DNA of 41,544 bases from Mesorhizobium sp. M7A.T.Ca.US.000.02.2.1 (GCF_003996995.1 NZ_RZTT01000006.1:1-41544); one strand, 5' to 3'. Counted from the first letter of the stretch, positions 17,447 through 28,796 are shown. Program-made: numbers and translations. Notes: generated by a model from the sequence alone, not told the origin.

Positions 17447-20434
17447 ATGGCAAGACAAGATCAGGCCAACGACCAATTTTCGCTCACCTCTTTCCTTTAC
17501 GGCGGCAACGCCGATTACATCGATGCGCTCTATGCCGCCTATGAAGACGATCCAGCCTCGGTCAATGCCGAATGGCAGGAGTTCTTTGCCGGGCTGAAGG
17601 ACGATGCCGGCGATGTGCGCAAGAACGCCAAGGGTGCCTCATGGGCCAAGCCCTCCTGGCCGCTGCAGGCCAATGGCGAACTGGTGTCGGCGCTGGACGG
17701 CAATTGGGGCATTGTCGAGAAGACCGTCGAAAAGAAGGTCAAGGACAAGGCGGTCACCAACGGTGTCGTCCTTTCCGACGCCGATGTGCACCAGGCGACG
17801 CGCGATTCAGTGCGCGCCATCATGATGATCCGCGCCTACCGCATGCGCGGCCATCTGCATGCCAATCTCGACCCGCTCGGCATCGCCAAGCCGCTCGAGG
17901 ACTACAACGAGCTGTCGCCGGAAAATTACGGCTTCACCGCTGCCGACTATGACCGGCCGATCTTCCTCGACAATGTGCTCGGGCTCGAATTCGGCACCAT
18001 CCGGCAGATGCTGGAAATCCTGACGCGCACCTATTGCTCGACGCTCGGCGTCGAGTTCATGCATATTTCCGACCCCGAGGAAAAGGCCTGGATCCAGGCC
18101 CGCATCGAAGGTGCCGACAAGGAGATCACCTTCACCGCCACCGGCAAGAAGGCGATCCTGCAGAAGCTGGTCGAGGCCGAAGGTTTTGAGCAGTTCATCG
18201 ACGTCAAGTACAAGGGCACCAAGCGCTTCGGCCTCGATGGCAGCGAAGCGCTGATCCCGGCGCTGGAGCAGATCGTCAAGCGCGGCGGCCAGCTCGGCAT
18301 GAAGGAAATCGTGCTCGGCATGGCGCATCGCGGAAGGCTCAACGTGCTTTCCCAGGTGATGGCCAAGCCGCACCGCGCCATCTTCCATGAGTTCAAGGGC
18401 GGCTCGGCCGCACCTGACGAGGTCGAGGGTTCGGGCGACGTCAAGTACCATCTGGGCGCTTCGTCGGACCGCGAATTCGACGGCAACAAGGTGCATCTGT
18501 CCCTGACCGCCAATCCCTCGCATCTGGAAATCGTCGATCCGGTGGTGATGGGCAAGGCGCGCGCCAAGCAGGATTACCTGTTCGGCCGCAGCCGCGAGGA
18601 GATCGTGCCGCTGGAAGAGCGCGCCAAGGTACTGCCGCTCTTGCTGCATGGCGATGCCGCCTTCGCCGGCCAGGGCGTGATTGCCGAGATCCTCGGCCTG
18701 TCCGGTCTGCGCGGCCACCGCGTCGCCGGCACGCTGCATTTCATCATCAACAACCAGATCGGCTTCACCACCAATCCGCGCTTCTCGCGCTCGTCGCCCT
18801 ATCCGTCGGACGTCGCCAAGATGATTGAAGCACCGATCTTCCACGTCAATGGCGATGACCCGGAAGCCGTGGTGCACGCCACCAAGGTGGCGATCGAATT
18901 CCGCATGAAGTTCCACAAGCCTGTTGTGGTCGACATGTTCTGCTACCGCCGCTTCGGCCACAATGAGGGCGACGAGCCGGCCTTCACCCAGCCGATCATG
19001 TACCGCAACATCCGCACCCACAAGACGACCGTGCAGATCTACGGCGACCGGCTGATCGCCGAGGGTCACCTCACCCAGGCCGAGCTCGACCAGCTCAAGG
19101 CCGACTGGCGGGCGCATCTGGAATCCGAGTGGGAAGTCGGCCAGCACTACAAGCCCAACAAGGCCGATTGGCTCGACGGCGCCTGGTCTGGCCTGCGCAC
19201 CGCCGACAACCAGGACGAACAGCGGCGCGGCAAGACCGCCGTGCCGGTCAAGACGCTGAAGGAAATCGGCAAGAAGCTGACCGAGGTGCCGAAGGATTTC
19301 GAGGCGCACAAGACGATCATCCGCTTCCTCGAAAACCGCCGCCAGGCGATGGAGTCCGGCGAAGGCATCGACTGGTCGACGGCCGAGGCGCTGGCCTTCG
19401 GCGCCATCCTGCTCGACGGCAATCCGATCCGCCTGTCGGGGCAGGATTCCGAACGCGGCACCTTCTCGCAGCGTCACTCGGTCCTTTACGACCAGCGCGA
19501 CGAGACCCGCTACATCCCGCTCAACAATCTGTCTGCGGCTCAAGCCGGCTACGAAGTCATCAACTCGATGCTGTCTGAAGAGGCGGTGCTGGGCTTCGAA
19601 TATGGCTACAGCCTTGCCGAGCCGAAGGCGCTGACATTGTGGGAAGCGCAGTTCGGCGACTTCGCCAACGGTGCCCAGGTGGTGTTCGACCAGTTCATCT
19701 CTTCGGGTGAACGCAAGTGGCTCAGAATGTCGGGCCTCGTCTGCCTGTTGCCGCATGGCTATGAAGGCCAGGGTCCGGAACACTCCTCGGCCCGGCTCGA
19801 ACGCTTCCTGCAGCTTTGCGCCGAAGACAACATGCAAGTCGCCAACTGCACGACGCCGGCCAACTACTTCCACATATTGCGCCGGCAGCTGAAGCGCGAC
19901 TTCCGCAAGCCGCTGATCCTGATGACGCCGAAGTCGCTGCTGCGCCACAAGCGGGCGGTGTCGACTCTGCCGGAAATTTCGGGCGAAAGCTCGTTCCACC
20001 GATTGCTGTGGGACGATGCGCAGCTGCTTTCCGGCCAGGCGATCAAGCTCACCAAGGATTCGAAGATTCGCCGCGTCGTGCTGTGTTCGGGCAAGGTCTA
20101 TTACGACCTCTATGAGGAGCGCGAGAAGCGCGGCATCAACGACATCTATCTGCTGCGCGTCGAACAGCTCTATCCGTTCCCGGCCAAGGCGCTGATCACC
20201 GAACTGTCGCGGTTCCGCAATGCCGAGATGGTGTGGTGCCAGGAGGAGCCCAAGAACATGGGCGCCTGGTCGTTCATCGACCCCTATCTGGAATGGGTGC
20301 TGGCGCATATCGACGCCAAGCATCAGCGGGTGCGCTACACCGGCCGCCCGGCCGCCGCTTCGCCGGCGACCGGCTTGATGTCCAAGCATCTCGCGCAGCT
20401 CGCCGCCTTGCTCGAAGACGCGCTCGGCGAATAG
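17447..20434 (+). CDS. sucA: 2-oxoglutarate dehydrogenase E1 component
   Basis: Thiamine-diphosphate E1 of the 2-oxoglutarate dehydrogenase complex, decarboxylating 2-oxoglutarate and passing succinyl to the lipoyl arm of SucB. The N-terminal [17 protein letters not shown] is the segment that binds the complex core. [11 protein letters not shown] is near 290. The ThDP motif [10 protein letters not shown] is at about 400, with NNQIGFTT thereafter. [16 protein letters not shown] is near 500, and the pyrimidine-binding half contains [19 protein letters not shown]. Length 995 residues, normal. It is followed by sucB after 47 bases. Confidence 0.98.
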   Translation: MARQDQANDQFSLTSFLYGGNADYIDALYAAYEDDPASVNAEWQEFFAGLKDDAGDVRKNAKGASWAKPSWPLQANGELVSALDGNWGIVEKTVEKKVKDKAVTNGVVLSDADVHQATRDSVRAIMMIRAYRMRGHLHANLDPLGIAKPLEDYNELSPENYGFTAADYDRPIFLDNVLGLEFGTIRQMLEILTRTYCSTLGVEFMHISDPEEKAWIQARIEGADKEITFTATGKKAILQKLVEAEGFEQFIDVKYKGTKRFGLDGSEALIPALEQIVKRGGQLGMKEIVLGMAHRGRLNVLSQVMAKPHRAIFHEFKGGSAAPDEVEGSGDVKYHLGASSDREFDGNKVHLSLTANPSHLEIVDPVVMGKARAKQDYLFGRSREEIVPLEERAKVLPLLLHGDAAFAGQGVIAEILGLSGLRGHRVAGTLHFIINNQIGFTTNPRFSRSSPYPSDVAKMIEAPIFHVNGDDPEAVVHATKVAIEFRMKFHKPVVVDMFCYRRFGHNEGDEPAFTQPIMYRNIRTHKTTVQIYGDRLIAEGHLTQAELDQLKADWRAHLESEWEVGQHYKPNKADWLDGAWSGLRTADNQDEQRRGKTAVPVKTLKEIGKKLTEVPKDFEAHKTIIRFLENRRQAMESGEGIDWSTAEALAFGAILLDGNPIRLSGQDSERGTFSQRHSVLYDQRDETRYIPLNNLSAAQAGYEVINSMLSEEAVLGFEYGYSLAEPKALTLWEAQFGDFANGAQVVFDQFISSGERKWLRMSGLVCLLPHGYEGQGPEHSSARLERFLQLCAEDNMQVANCTTPANYFHILRRQLKRDFRKPLILMTPKSLLRHKRAVSTLPEISGESSFHRLLWDDAQLLSGQAIKLTKDSKIRRVVLCSGKVYYDLYEEREKRGINDIYLLRVEQLYPFPAKALITELSRFRNAEMVWCQEEPKNMGAWSFIDPYLEWVLAHIDAKHQRVRYTGRPAAASPATGLMSKHLAQLAALLEDALGE

Positions 20435-20481
20435 AGAAGATCTGGGCGAACAACAGAACCGAAAGAAAACGGACAGGCACA

Positions 20482-21762
<1,281 letters not shown>

Positions 21763-21772
21763 GGCTGACGCG

Positions 21773-22354
21773 GTGGCTGAATCTGTCGAGCCAATCGATC
21801 TGTTCGAGCTTGTTACGACAGGCCGGGCGGGTCCGATTGAACTCGGAAAAAGCAGCCGTGAAACGGTGCGAGGCTTGATCGATCCGGAGGATGTGCGGGC
21901 GGACAATCATTATCGCCACGAGGACGCGGAGTCAGCGTGGTGCATCTATGGTAGAAATTGCGAGTTCTTCTTCAGTCCCGATTTTCATCTGAGGTCGATT
22001 AGCGTCGAGCCTGTCTTCGGAAGATTGCAATCGGGTGGAACGATGGCGACTTGGTACGGCCATCTGGACGTCGATTTGGGGCGGCATCCTGTGATTTTTG
22101 CAGGCACAAAGCCCATAGCCATACATACCTTGCCCAAGGCATTGCAGTTCCTGAACAAGAGCGAATTCAAGTGGGCAATCAGCGGCGGTCGTGAGCGCGA
22201 CGTTTATATTGAGCTGGCGGAGAGTTCTCGCATCTTGACCCTCAAATACGAGGTTAATGCGGTTCCGGTCGACAGGAATGAAAACGTTGCGTTCGAGGTA
22301 GATTATTTTCTTTCGACGGTCTTCATCCTCGGTCAAGCTGTTCAAGGCGGATAG
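21773..22354 (+). CDS. Hypothetical protein, AT-richer than its neighbours
   Basis: A 193-residue soluble protein I do not recognise as a named family. The order GRAGPIELGKSSRETVRGLIDPEDV near the N-terminus, then CIYGRNCEFFFSPDFHLRSISVE, recalls a loose group of small proteins (GxIxLGxSR...Y..LEFhF...), some found near toxin systems; no toxin gene is seen here. The base composition is visibly lower in GC than sucB and lpd, and codon use is less biased, which suggests transfer. The GTG at 21773 with AAGG before it is the likely start; TTG at 21752 inside sucB is less likely. It interrupts the sucB-lpd linkage. Confidence 0.65.
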   Translation: MAESVEPIDLFELVTTGRAGPIELGKSSRETVRGLIDPEDVRADNHYRHEDAESAWCIYGRNCEFFFSPDFHLRSISVEPVFGRLQSGGTMATWYGHLDVDLGRHPVIFAGTKPIAIHTLPKALQFLNKSEFKWAISGGRERDVYIELAESSRILTLKYEVNAVPVDRNENVAFEVDYFLSTVFILGQAVQGG

Positions 22355-22356
22355 CA

Positions 22357-22872
22357 GTGACGATCCGTTCTTTCTTGTCCGAAAGCCTGTCTACCGCATC
22401 GATAGCGGTCGGTGCGGCGATGATCCCGGCGGCAGCTTATGCCGCCTGCCCGATCGAACTCGCCGTCTATGGCGACACCCAGAGCGGCAGCGAGATCGAT
22501 TTCACGCCGACCGGAACCTCGGCGACCGTCACCAACAGCTTCCGCATGATCCTCGACAACAGTGTGGTGCTCAACGGCATCGTCATGTGGAACGAGGGCG
22601 TGTCGCGGCCGAACGGCGCGCTGATGTACAAATGCCCCGAGGGCGACGTCACCGGCGAGGAGCTTGCCGCCTGCACGCCCTGGCATGGCGTCATCTACAC
22701 GGCGGATGACAAGGGCAACATCGGGCTGCTGCCGGCCGAAGGTGTCGAAGCGCCGAAGACGCTGATCCTGCCGGATCTCGGGCCAGCGTTGCGCCAATCC
22801 AGTGCCTATGGCGGCAGCGGGTTTTCGAAAGTGCCGGGGGATGTGTTTGCCTTGAAGGGATGCCAGGAATGA
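22357..22872 (+). CDS. Hypothetical exported protein
   Basis: A 171-residue protein with a signal peptide (IAVGAAMIPAAAYA, cleavage before Ala-Cys-Pro at about residue 29-30), so it is probably periplasmic. The mature part contains four or more cysteines (ACPIEL, YKCPEG, AACTPW, LKGCQE), consistent with disulfides. I do not recognise the family. GTG at 22357 is the start, two bases after the preceding stop. Its TGA overlaps the ATG of the SDR gene (22869-22872), so the two are translationally coupled. Confidence 0.75.
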   Translation: MTIRSFLSESLSTASIAVGAAMIPAAAYAACPIELAVYGDTQSGSEIDFTPTGTSATVTNSFRMILDNSVVLNGIVMWNEGVSRPNGALMYKCPEGDVTGEELAACTPWHGVIYTADDKGNIGLLPAEGVEAPKTLILPDLGPALRQSSAYGGSGFSKVPGDVFALKGCQE

Positions 22873-23624
22873 GCGGGACGCAAAAGGTGCTGCTGGTCAC
22901 CGGCGGCAGCCGCGGCATCGGCGCGGCGATCTGCCGGTTTGGATCGAAGGCCGGCTACAGGGTCGCGGTCAACTACGCTGCGAATCAGGACGCCGCCGAT
23001 GCACTGGTCGCGGAGATCGAGGCTGCCGGCGGCGAGGCTTTTGCGGTCAAGGGCGATGTCGGCAGCGAGGCCGATATCGTGGCCATGTTCGAGGCCGTCG
23101 ACCGCGCCTATGGACGGCTCGATGCCTTCGTCAACAATGCCGGCATCGTCGACGTCAAGGCGCGCGTCGACGAGATGGACGTTTCGCGGCTGGAGCGCAT
23201 GATGCGCGTCAATGTCGTCGGCTCGTTCCTCTGCGCCCGTGAGGCGGTCAAGCGCATGTCGACCCGCCATGGCGGGTCGGGCGGGTCCATAGTCAACATC
23301 TCGTCGGCGGCAGCGACATTGGGCTCGCCGGGCGAGTATGTCGATTATGCCGCCTCCAAGGGCGCCATCGACACCTTCACCATCGGGCTCGCCCGCGAGG
23401 TGGCGCTGGAAGGCATCCGCGTCAATGCGGTGCGCCCTGGCATCATCGACACGGATATCCACGCTTCCGGCGGGCAGCCGGACAGGGTGGAGCGGTTCCG
23501 CGACCTGCTGCCGATGAAAAGAGCCGGTACAGTGGATGAAGTCGCGGGCGCGGTTCTCTATCTTCTCTCCGACGCCGCGTCCTATACGACAGGCGCGATC
23601 CTGAATGTAAGTGGCGGCCGCTGA
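22869..23624 (+). CDS. SDR-family NAD(P)-dependent oxidoreductase
   Basis: Classical short-chain dehydrogenase of 251 residues. The cofactor motif TGGSRGIG is at about 11-18, NNAG at about 87-90, and the catalytic Ser and Y-x3-K in SSAAATLGSPGEYVDYAASKG. The C-terminal VSGGR is normal for the class. The phosphate-site residue after the second strand (NYAANQ) suggests NADP may be preferred, but this is weak. ATG at 22869 overlaps the preceding stop. Substrate unknown. It lies within the TCA block, but nothing ties it to the cycle. Confidence 0.9.
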   Translation: MSGTQKVLLVTGGSRGIGAAICRFGSKAGYRVAVNYAANQDAADALVAEIEAAGGEAFAVKGDVGSEADIVAMFEAVDRAYGRLDAFVNNAGIVDVKARVDEMDVSRLERMMRVNVVGSFLCAREAVKRMSTRHGGSGGSIVNISSAAATLGSPGEYVDYAASKGAIDTFTIGLAREVALEGIRVNAVRPGIIDTDIHASGGQPDRVERFRDLLPMKRAGTVDEVAGAVLYLLSDAASYTTGAILNVSGGR

Positions 23625-23641
23625 GCGCTCTCAAGCAGATC

Positions 23642-23685
23642 GAGCATGATGTTATCCGAAAACCGCGTCACACGGCATCATGCTC
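23642..23685. repeat. Palindromic repeat before lpd
   Basis: GAGCATGATG (23642-23651) is exactly mirrored by CATCATGCTC (23676-23685), around TTATCCGAAAACCG. This matches a GAGCATGATG...ACCG type of repeat very common between genes in rhizobia. The lpd ribosome site lies just downstream. Confidence 0.75.
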
Positions 23686-23703
23686 AAACAGAAGGACAGT
23701 ATC

Positions 23704-25110
23704 ATGGCTTATGACGTCGTTATCATCGGGTCGGGACCGGGCGGCTATGTCTGCGCCATCAAGGCGGCGCAGCTCGGGCTCAAGGTGGCGGTGGTCGAGA
23801 AGAGCGCGACCTTCGGCGGCACCTGCCTCAACATCGGCTGCATCCCTTCCAAGGCGCTGCTCCATGCCTCCGAGATGTTCGCCGAGGCCGGTCACTCCTT
23901 CGACACGCTCGGCGTCGAGATATCAGCGCCGAAATTGAACCTGAAGAAGATGATGGCGCACAAGGATGCGACGGTGTCGTCGAACGTCAACGGCGTCGCC
24001 TTCCTGTTCAAGAAGAACAAGATCGACAGCTTTCGCGGCACTGGCAAGGTGGTCGCGGCCGGCAAGGTGTCGGTGACGGCTGAGGACGGCAAGGTCGAGG
24101 AGATCGAGACCAAGAACATCGTCATCGCCACCGGCTCGGATGTCGCCGGCATTCCCGGCGTCAAGGTCGACATCGACGAGAAGGTGATCGTGTCGTCGAC
24201 CGGCGCTTTGTCGCTTGATAAGGTTCCCGGCCATCTGGTGGTGGTCGGCGGCGGTGTCATCGGGCTCGAGCTCGGCTCGGTGTGGGCACGGCTCGGCGCC
24301 AAGGTCACCGTGGTCGAATTCCTCGACACCATCCTGGGCGGCATGGACGGCGAGGTTTCCAAGCAGTTCCAGCGCTTGCTTTCAAAGCAGGGCTTCGAGT
24401 TCAAGCTCGGCGCCAAGGTCACCGGTGTCGCCAAGGCCAAGAAGGGTGCGACCGTCACCTTCGAGCCGGTCAAGGGCGGCGCCGCCGAGACGATCGAGGC
24501 CGATGCCGTGCTGATCGCCACCGGCCGCCGCGCCTATGCCGACAGGCTCGGGCTCGGGGAAGCCGGCGTCGAGGTCGACGAGCGTGGCCGGGTCAAGACC
24601 GATGGCCATCTCAAGACCAATGTCCCGGGCATCTATGCCATCGGCGATGTCATCGCCGGGCCGATGCTGGCGCACAAGGCCGAGGACGAGGGCGTGGCGG
24701 TGGCCGAAACCATTGCCGGCCAGGCCGGCCACGTGAACTATGACGTCATTCCGAGCGTCGTCTACACCAGCCCGGAAATCGCCTCGGTCGGCATGACCGA
24801 GGAAGAGCTGAAGAAGGCCGGCATCGACTACAAGGTCGGAAAATTCCCGTTCAGCGCCAATGGCCGGGCGCGCGCCATGCTGCACACCGACGGTTTTGTG
24901 AAGATCCTCGCCGACAAGACGAGCGACCGCGTGCTCGGCGTGCATATTGTCGGCTTCGGCGCAGGCGAGATGATCCACGAGGCGGCGGTGCTGATGGAAT
25001 TCGGCGGCTCGTCTGAGGATCTCGCCCGCACCTGCCACGCGCATCCGACGATGTCGGAAGCGGTGAAGGAGGCGGCGCTGGCGACGTTCTTCAAGCCAAT
25101 CCACATCTAA
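23704..25110 (+). CDS. lpd: Dihydrolipoamide dehydrogenase (E3)
   Basis: Flavoprotein that reoxidises the dihydrolipoyl groups of SucB, reducing NAD. FAD motif GSGPGG is at about 10-15. The redox-active disulfide is in [17 protein letters not shown]. The NAD motif is [12 protein letters not shown] near 180, the second FAD motif [17 protein letters not shown] near 310. The C-terminal catalytic His-Glu is in [15 protein letters not shown]. Length 468 residues. ATG at 23704 is preceded by AGAAGGACAG. It completes the complex encoded by sucA and sucB. Confidence 0.98.
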   Translation: MAYDVVIIGSGPGGYVCAIKAAQLGLKVAVVEKSATFGGTCLNIGCIPSKALLHASEMFAEAGHSFDTLGVEISAPKLNLKKMMAHKDATVSSNVNGVAFLFKKNKIDSFRGTGKVVAAGKVSVTAEDGKVEEIETKNIVIATGSDVAGIPGVKVDIDEKVIVSSTGALSLDKVPGHLVVVGGGVIGLELGSVWARLGAKVTVVEFLDTILGGMDGEVSKQFQRLLSKQGFEFKLGAKVTGVAKAKKGATVTFEPVKGGAAETIEADAVLIATGRRAYADRLGLGEAGVEVDERGRVKTDGHLKTNVPGIYAIGDVIAGPMLAHKAEDEGVAVAETIAGQAGHVNYDVIPSVVYTSPEIASVGMTEEELKKAGIDYKVGKFPFSANGRARAMLHTDGFVKILADKTSDRVLGVHIVGFGAGEMIHEAAVLMEFGGSSEDLARTCHAHPTMSEAVKEAALATFFKPIHI

Positions 25111-25121
25111 AGCGACAACGC

Positions 25122-25155
25122 TTCGTTATCCTCGGGTAAGCCTGAGGATGACGAA
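25122..25155. repeat. Hairpin repeat after lpd
   Basis: TTCGTTATCCTC (25122-25133) pairs with GAGGATGACGAA (25144-25155), one mismatch. TTCGTCATCC is also the terminal word of the large repeats at 27477 and 28797. It may end lpd transcription. Confidence 0.6.
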
Positions 25156-25176
25156 CGTAGCGATATCGCCAAACAA

Positions 25177-25202
25177 AACGGCCCGCTTTTCAGCGGGCCG
25201 TT
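25177..25202 (-). terminator. Rho-independent terminator of the Pro/Ala-rich protein gene
   Basis: AACGGCCCGCT (25177-25187) pairs perfectly with AGCGGGCCGTT (25192-25202) around a 4-base loop. On the minus strand the stem is followed by TTTTGTTT, so it suits the gene at 25221-25592; it may also stop lpd read-through. Confidence 0.85.
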
Positions 25203-25220
25203 CGTATCTGATCGAGCCGG

Positions 25221-25592
25221 TCAGTTGGCCGGAGCTGGAGCCGGCGCTGGCGCTGGAGCCGGCGCAGGTTCTGCAGGTGCCGGAGCCGGAGCTGCAGGCG
25301 CCGGGGCAGGCGCCGGTTCTGCAGGCGCCGGAGCAGGCGCGGGTGCTGGCGCAGGTTCGGCCGGCTTCATCGGTTCCGCCGGTGCCGGTGCGGGCGCCGG
25401 TGTGCTGGCCGCCGGCGGCTCGGCGGGTGCCGGGTGCTCACTGCTTCTTCCGAAAATATAATACGCGACAACCGCCAGAATAACGACGACCAGCGCAATC
25501 AGCCAGCCACTACCGCCGCCACCGCTCTGCTTGATGGTGGTGTTGGTGGTGTTGGGATTGAACGGGTCGTTTGGATTCGGTGCGTTCGCCAT
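25221..25592 (-). CDS. Small membrane protein with Pro/Ala-repeat tail
   Basis: A 123-residue protein. An Asn/Pro/Thr-rich N-terminus (about 1-28) is followed by one transmembrane helix (SGWLIALVVVILAVVAYYIFG, roughly 28-48). The last 70 residues are built of APAP and APAEPAP units, a stiff extended tail probably in the periplasm. The DNA shows the corresponding short repeats. No family function is known to me; such tails occur in envelope-spanning proteins. A clear terminator follows, and AGGAC precedes the ATG, which supports a real gene. Confidence 0.8.
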   Translation of the reverse strand: MANAPNPNDPFNPNTTNTTIKQSGGGGSGWLIALVVVILAVVAYYIFGRSSEHPAPAEPPAASTPAPAPAPAEPMKPAEPAPAPAPAPAPAEPAPAPAPAAPAPAPAEPAPAPAPAPAPAPAN

Positions 25593-25785
25593 AAAAGTGT
25601 CCTCCGTGGATGAAAAATATCAATCAACACCATATAACGCGCAATCATTGAACTGGTTTCACGCTAGGGTTGGAAAACGCCAAAAACAAGGACAATCCCG
25701 CCGTTCCGGCGCCGGAATGGCGTTGTTTCGCCACGCAACGCGCCAAGTTGGTGCCTATTATGGGTTTTTCCGGAGGATTTTTGTC

Positions 25786-26265
25786 GTGACGAATCCCATA
25801 GCAGAGTTTGTCCCGAATCACTGCGATGTTCTCGCCGGAGCCCAGTTCGCCGACCGCTTTGTGCTGATCACCCAGGGTCTTTCTTTAACGGCACTCGGCG
25901 CGGCGGAACGCGCCCTGGGGCGAACGCCGCCCTGGGTCGGCAGGCTCATGGCGCTGCGCAACCTTGCCGTCAAGCCGTTCCGGCTGAAGACGGGCCTGGA
26001 AACTGCGGTGTTGCCGTCGGGCCAGATCGGGATATTTCCGCTCATCAGCCAGTTTCCCGGCAAGGTTGTGCTTGGCCTCGACGACCGGCATCTCGATTTC
26101 CGTGTCCTGGTCGAAGTCAGGGATCTCGGCATGGGCCGGCAAGAGGTGGCCGCGACGACGATCGTCAAGACGCACAATTGGCTCGGCCGCGCCTATCTTG
26201 CGATCATCATGCCGTTCCACCGGATCATCGTTCCGGCGATGCTGGCCCAGATCGAGGCGAAGTAA
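25786..26265 (+). CDS. DUF2867 family protein
   Basis: About 159 residues with the DUF2867 pattern: an N-terminal DVLAGAQFADRFVLI, a middle FPLISQFPGKVVLGLDDRHLDFRV and a C-terminal VKTHNWLGRAYLAIIMPFHRIIVPAML. Function unknown; DUF2867 belongs to a lipid-binding-like superfamily in some classifications. GTG at 25786 is preferred because GGAGG lies nine bases before it; the frame is open upstream to 25531 but that part reads through the promoter of the divergent gene. It converges on the TraB/GumN gene with ten bases between stops. Confidence 0.8.
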   Translation: MTNPIAEFVPNHCDVLAGAQFADRFVLITQGLSLTALGAAERALGRTPPWVGRLMALRNLAVKPFRLKTGLETAVLPSGQIGIFPLISQFPGKVVLGLDDRHLDFRVLVEVRDLGMGRQEVAATTIVKTHNWLGRAYLAIIMPFHRIIVPAMLAQIEAK

Positions 26266-26275
26266 ACTTAAGTAG

Positions 26276-27346
26276 CTAAAGTCCTATAGGCGTGACGGTG
26301 TAACCGGCCTTGCGAAAATCCTCGACCAAGCCTTCGGGGCCGGGGAGATGGAGGGCGCCGACCGCCATGAAGACGTTGCCCCTGGCAAGGATCGGTTCGG
26401 CATGCTCGACCATCACCTTGTTGCGGCTGGTGATCATGGTTTCCTCGAATGCCGCATAGCCCGCGGGGTCGTCCGTGCCTTCCGGCATGGCCGCGCGAAA
26501 CAGCGGCCAGAACATTCCGGTGTCGCCGCGCTGGTAGAGCACGATCATGGTTTCGTTGATGTCGTTGATCTTATCGCCGAGCTTCAGCGTGTCGACGAGG
26601 CCCTTCATGTGAAACGCCAGCGGCAGCGAGGCCATGGCGCGCAACTGGCTTTCAGCAGTCTCCAATCCTTCCACCGGCTTGCCGGAAGCCTTTGCACCTT
26701 CCGCCAGCCTGACATCGAGCACCGGGGCGCCGCCTGACTGGCGGGCCAGCTCGCAGGCCGGCAGTGCCATCATGGCCGAGAGCATCCAAGGCTTCATCTT
26801 GGCAACCGTTGCCGGAGGAATGCCGCGTGCGTCGAGTGCGGCGTTCATGGCCGCCGCATCGTCGGGCGACAGCAGCGACGCCAGCGTCGTCGAATCAGTG
26901 AACATCATCAGGTCCGGCTCCTTGAGCATCGCGACCATCATCTTCTGCTTGTCGAGCACGTCCGTGGTTTCGATGACGATGGTGCCGGCGGCGTCATAGG
27001 CTTTCTGCGCGTCGGGAGGCAGCGTGGTGACGCGCGGGTCGGTCATATGCATGGTGCCGAACAGGAAGGACGGCTTCTCGCCGGGCTTTTCCAGTTTCCA
27101 CAACAGGCCCTTGCCGTTCGGCGTCGCGGCGGCTTCCGCTTCGATCTTGCGGTAGGTCGCCGGATCGTTCTTCTGCAAGGCCGACAGCATGTCGGCGCCG
27201 GTGCAGGTCGGGATTTCGGCATGCGCCTTGCCGACGGCGAACAGCAGCGCGGCGAGGAAGGCCAGGAAGAACAGAACATTGAGCGCGACGAGCAGCTTCA
27301 GCGACACGGAAGCTGCATGGTCGGCGATGGCGATGACGCGTTTCAT
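26276..27346 (-). CDS. TraB/GumN family protein
   Basis: A 356-residue protein of the TraB/GumN group, in which eukaryotic TIKI relatives are metalloproteases; the bacterial role is unclear. An N-terminal hydrophobic segment (LLVALNVLFFLAFLAALLFAV) acts as signal or anchor. Family motifs are FLFGTMHMTDPR near 95 and VFMAVGALHLPGPEGLVEDFRKAGY at the end, with the conserved His and Glu residues (GTMH, VIETTDV). The start MKRVIAIADH at 27346 is chosen over an upstream ATG because it follows a GGAATGGGA stretch. Confidence 0.88.
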   Translation of the reverse strand: MKRVIAIADHAASVSLKLLVALNVLFFLAFLAALLFAVGKAHAEIPTCTGADMLSALQKNDPATYRKIEAEAAATPNGKGLLWKLEKPGEKPSFLFGTMHMTDPRVTTLPPDAQKAYDAAGTIVIETTDVLDKQKMMVAMLKEPDLMMFTDSTTLASLLSPDDAAAMNAALDARGIPPATVAKMKPWMLSAMMALPACELARQSGGAPVLDVRLAEGAKASGKPVEGLETAESQLRAMASLPLAFHMKGLVDTLKLGDKINDINETMIVLYQRGDTGMFWPLFRAAMPEGTDDPAGYAAFEETMITSRNKVMVEHAEPILARGNVFMAVGALHLPGPEGLVEDFRKAGYTVTPIGL

Positions 27347-27476
27347 GATCCCATTCCTAGAACCGAAAAGCGGCAAAACGGTTAATTGGTACTGCGAAAT
27401 TGTCTTCGACCGGCTATCGCCCTCAGCGGACGTCGATGGTGCTCATGACTCAATGATTAGCGGAAACGCCCATTTC

Positions 27477-27663
27477 TTCGTCATCCACGGGCGGAGCAAG
27501 GAGCGTAGCGACGCGGCGCAGAACCGAGGATCCATGCCGGGACTCTGGAACGCTGCAACAGTGCAGAATTCCGCTCCGCAGCACTCCATGGCAAAGGTCG
27601 CGGCATGGATCCCAGGGTCTCCGCGACGGAGCTTCGCTCCTGCTTCGCCCAGGGATGACGACG
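27477..27663. repeat. Large imperfect palindromic repeat between TraB/GumN gene and xerC
   Basis: About 187 bases. The ends mirror one another: TTCGTCATCCACGGGCGGAG on the left, and TGCTTCGCCCAGGGATGACG on the right. Inside, GAGGATCCATGCCG faces CGGCATGGATCCC. It holds most of the 380-base gap 27347-27726, in which no gene is seen. The same family occurs at 28797-29054. Confidence 0.8.
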
Positions 27664-27726
27664 TTGGGGAGGCTTTCGGCCAATGGTGAACGTTTGGCCA
27701 CCGATACTATGCGACGCTACTGGCGT

Positions 27727-28665
27727 TCATGCCCGTGGATGGGCTGATTCGTAAATCTCGAGCAGCCTCGCGGTGTCGACGCCGGTGTAGATCTGCGTCG
27801 TCGACAGGCTGGCGTGGCCGAGCAGTTCCTGGATGGTGCGCAAATCGCCGCCGCGGCCGAGCAGATGCGTAGCGAAGGAATGGCGCAGCGCATGCGGCGT
27901 CGCGGTATCGGGCAGGTTGAGCGCCGAGCGCAGCTTGGCCATGTCGCGCTGGACAATGGCCGGGTTGAGCGGACCGCCGCGGGCGCCACGAAACAACAGG
28001 CCCTTGGGGTCGAGATGGTAGGGGCAGAGCCGGCGATATTCGGCGATCGCCCTGAGCGCCACCGGCAGCACCGGCACCAGGCGCGTCTTGCCGCCCTTGC
28101 CGGTGACGCGAAGCACCGTGTCGTCCGCCGACGCCAGATCGGCGCCCGCCAGACCGAGCGCCTCGGAAATGCGCAGACCGGAGCCGTAGAGCAGTGTCAG
28201 CACGGCGGCGTTGCGCGCTGCGATCCAGGGTTCCTCCGCCAGTTGGCCTTCAATGGAAACAACATGCTTGGCATCGCTCGCTGTCAGCGGCTTGGGCAGC
28301 GATTTCGGCTGGCGCGGCGCGCGCAGTGCTGCCGCCCCGGCCGCATTGGCGAGGCCGCGCCGCTCGAGGAAACGTAGCAGCGAACGGATGCCGGCGAGAC
28401 CCCGGCCGAGCGTGCGGGCACCGGCACCGGCATTGCGCCGCGCCGCGAGAAAGCCGCGCAGGTCGGCCGGGCGCAGATCGGCGATGTCCGAAATGCCGGG
28501 CGAGCCGCCGCAATGGCCGGTGAGGAAATGCAGGAACTGGCGCGTGTCGCGCTCATAGGCTTCCACGGTCTTGGGCGACAGCCGACGTTCTCGCGCCAGC
28601 ATCTTGAGCCAGCTTTCGCGCGCCGCCTGGAGATCGGGTTTGGCCGGGATCAGGAATTCCTGCAT
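27727..28665 (-). CDS. xerC: Tyrosine recombinase XerC
   Basis: Site-specific recombinase that resolves chromosome dimers at dif together with XerD. The N-terminal SAM-like core-binding domain covers about residues 1-100. The catalytic residues are all visible: Arg in GSGLRISEALG, Lys in GKGGKTR, HALRH, LLGHASLSTTQ and the nucleophile Tyr in TQIYTGVD. MQEFLIPAKPDLQAARESW is taken as the start because rhizobial XerC proteins begin so; ATG at 28713 in the same frame would add 16 residues. No strong ribosome site is seen at either. Length about 312 residues. Confidence 0.92.
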   Translation of the reverse strand: MQEFLIPAKPDLQAARESWLKMLARERRLSPKTVEAYERDTRQFLHFLTGHCGGSPGISDIADLRPADLRGFLAARRNAGAGARTLGRGLAGIRSLLRFLERRGLANAAGAAALRAPRQPKSLPKPLTASDAKHVVSIEGQLAEEPWIAARNAAVLTLLYGSGLRISEALGLAGADLASADDTVLRVTGKGGKTRLVPVLPVALRAIAEYRRLCPYHLDPKGLLFRGARGGPLNPAIVQRDMAKLRSALNLPDTATPHALRHSFATHLLGRGGDLRTIQELLGHASLSTTQIYTGVDTARLLEIYESAHPRA

Positions 28666-28796
28666 GGCGGCATTTTCGGGTATTCGGGTTAGGAAGCGGT
28701 GAAGAGCCGTCATTGAAATGACAGCCGGCTGAGGTTAGGAGACCATCGATTGGTGGCAGGTGACTACCTTGGTGATTGGCTGAAATGCCCGCCCCC

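Noticed and set aside
21773-22354. Immunity protein of a toxin system
   Set aside because: Only a loose pattern supports it and no toxin gene lies nearby, so it is left as hypothetical.
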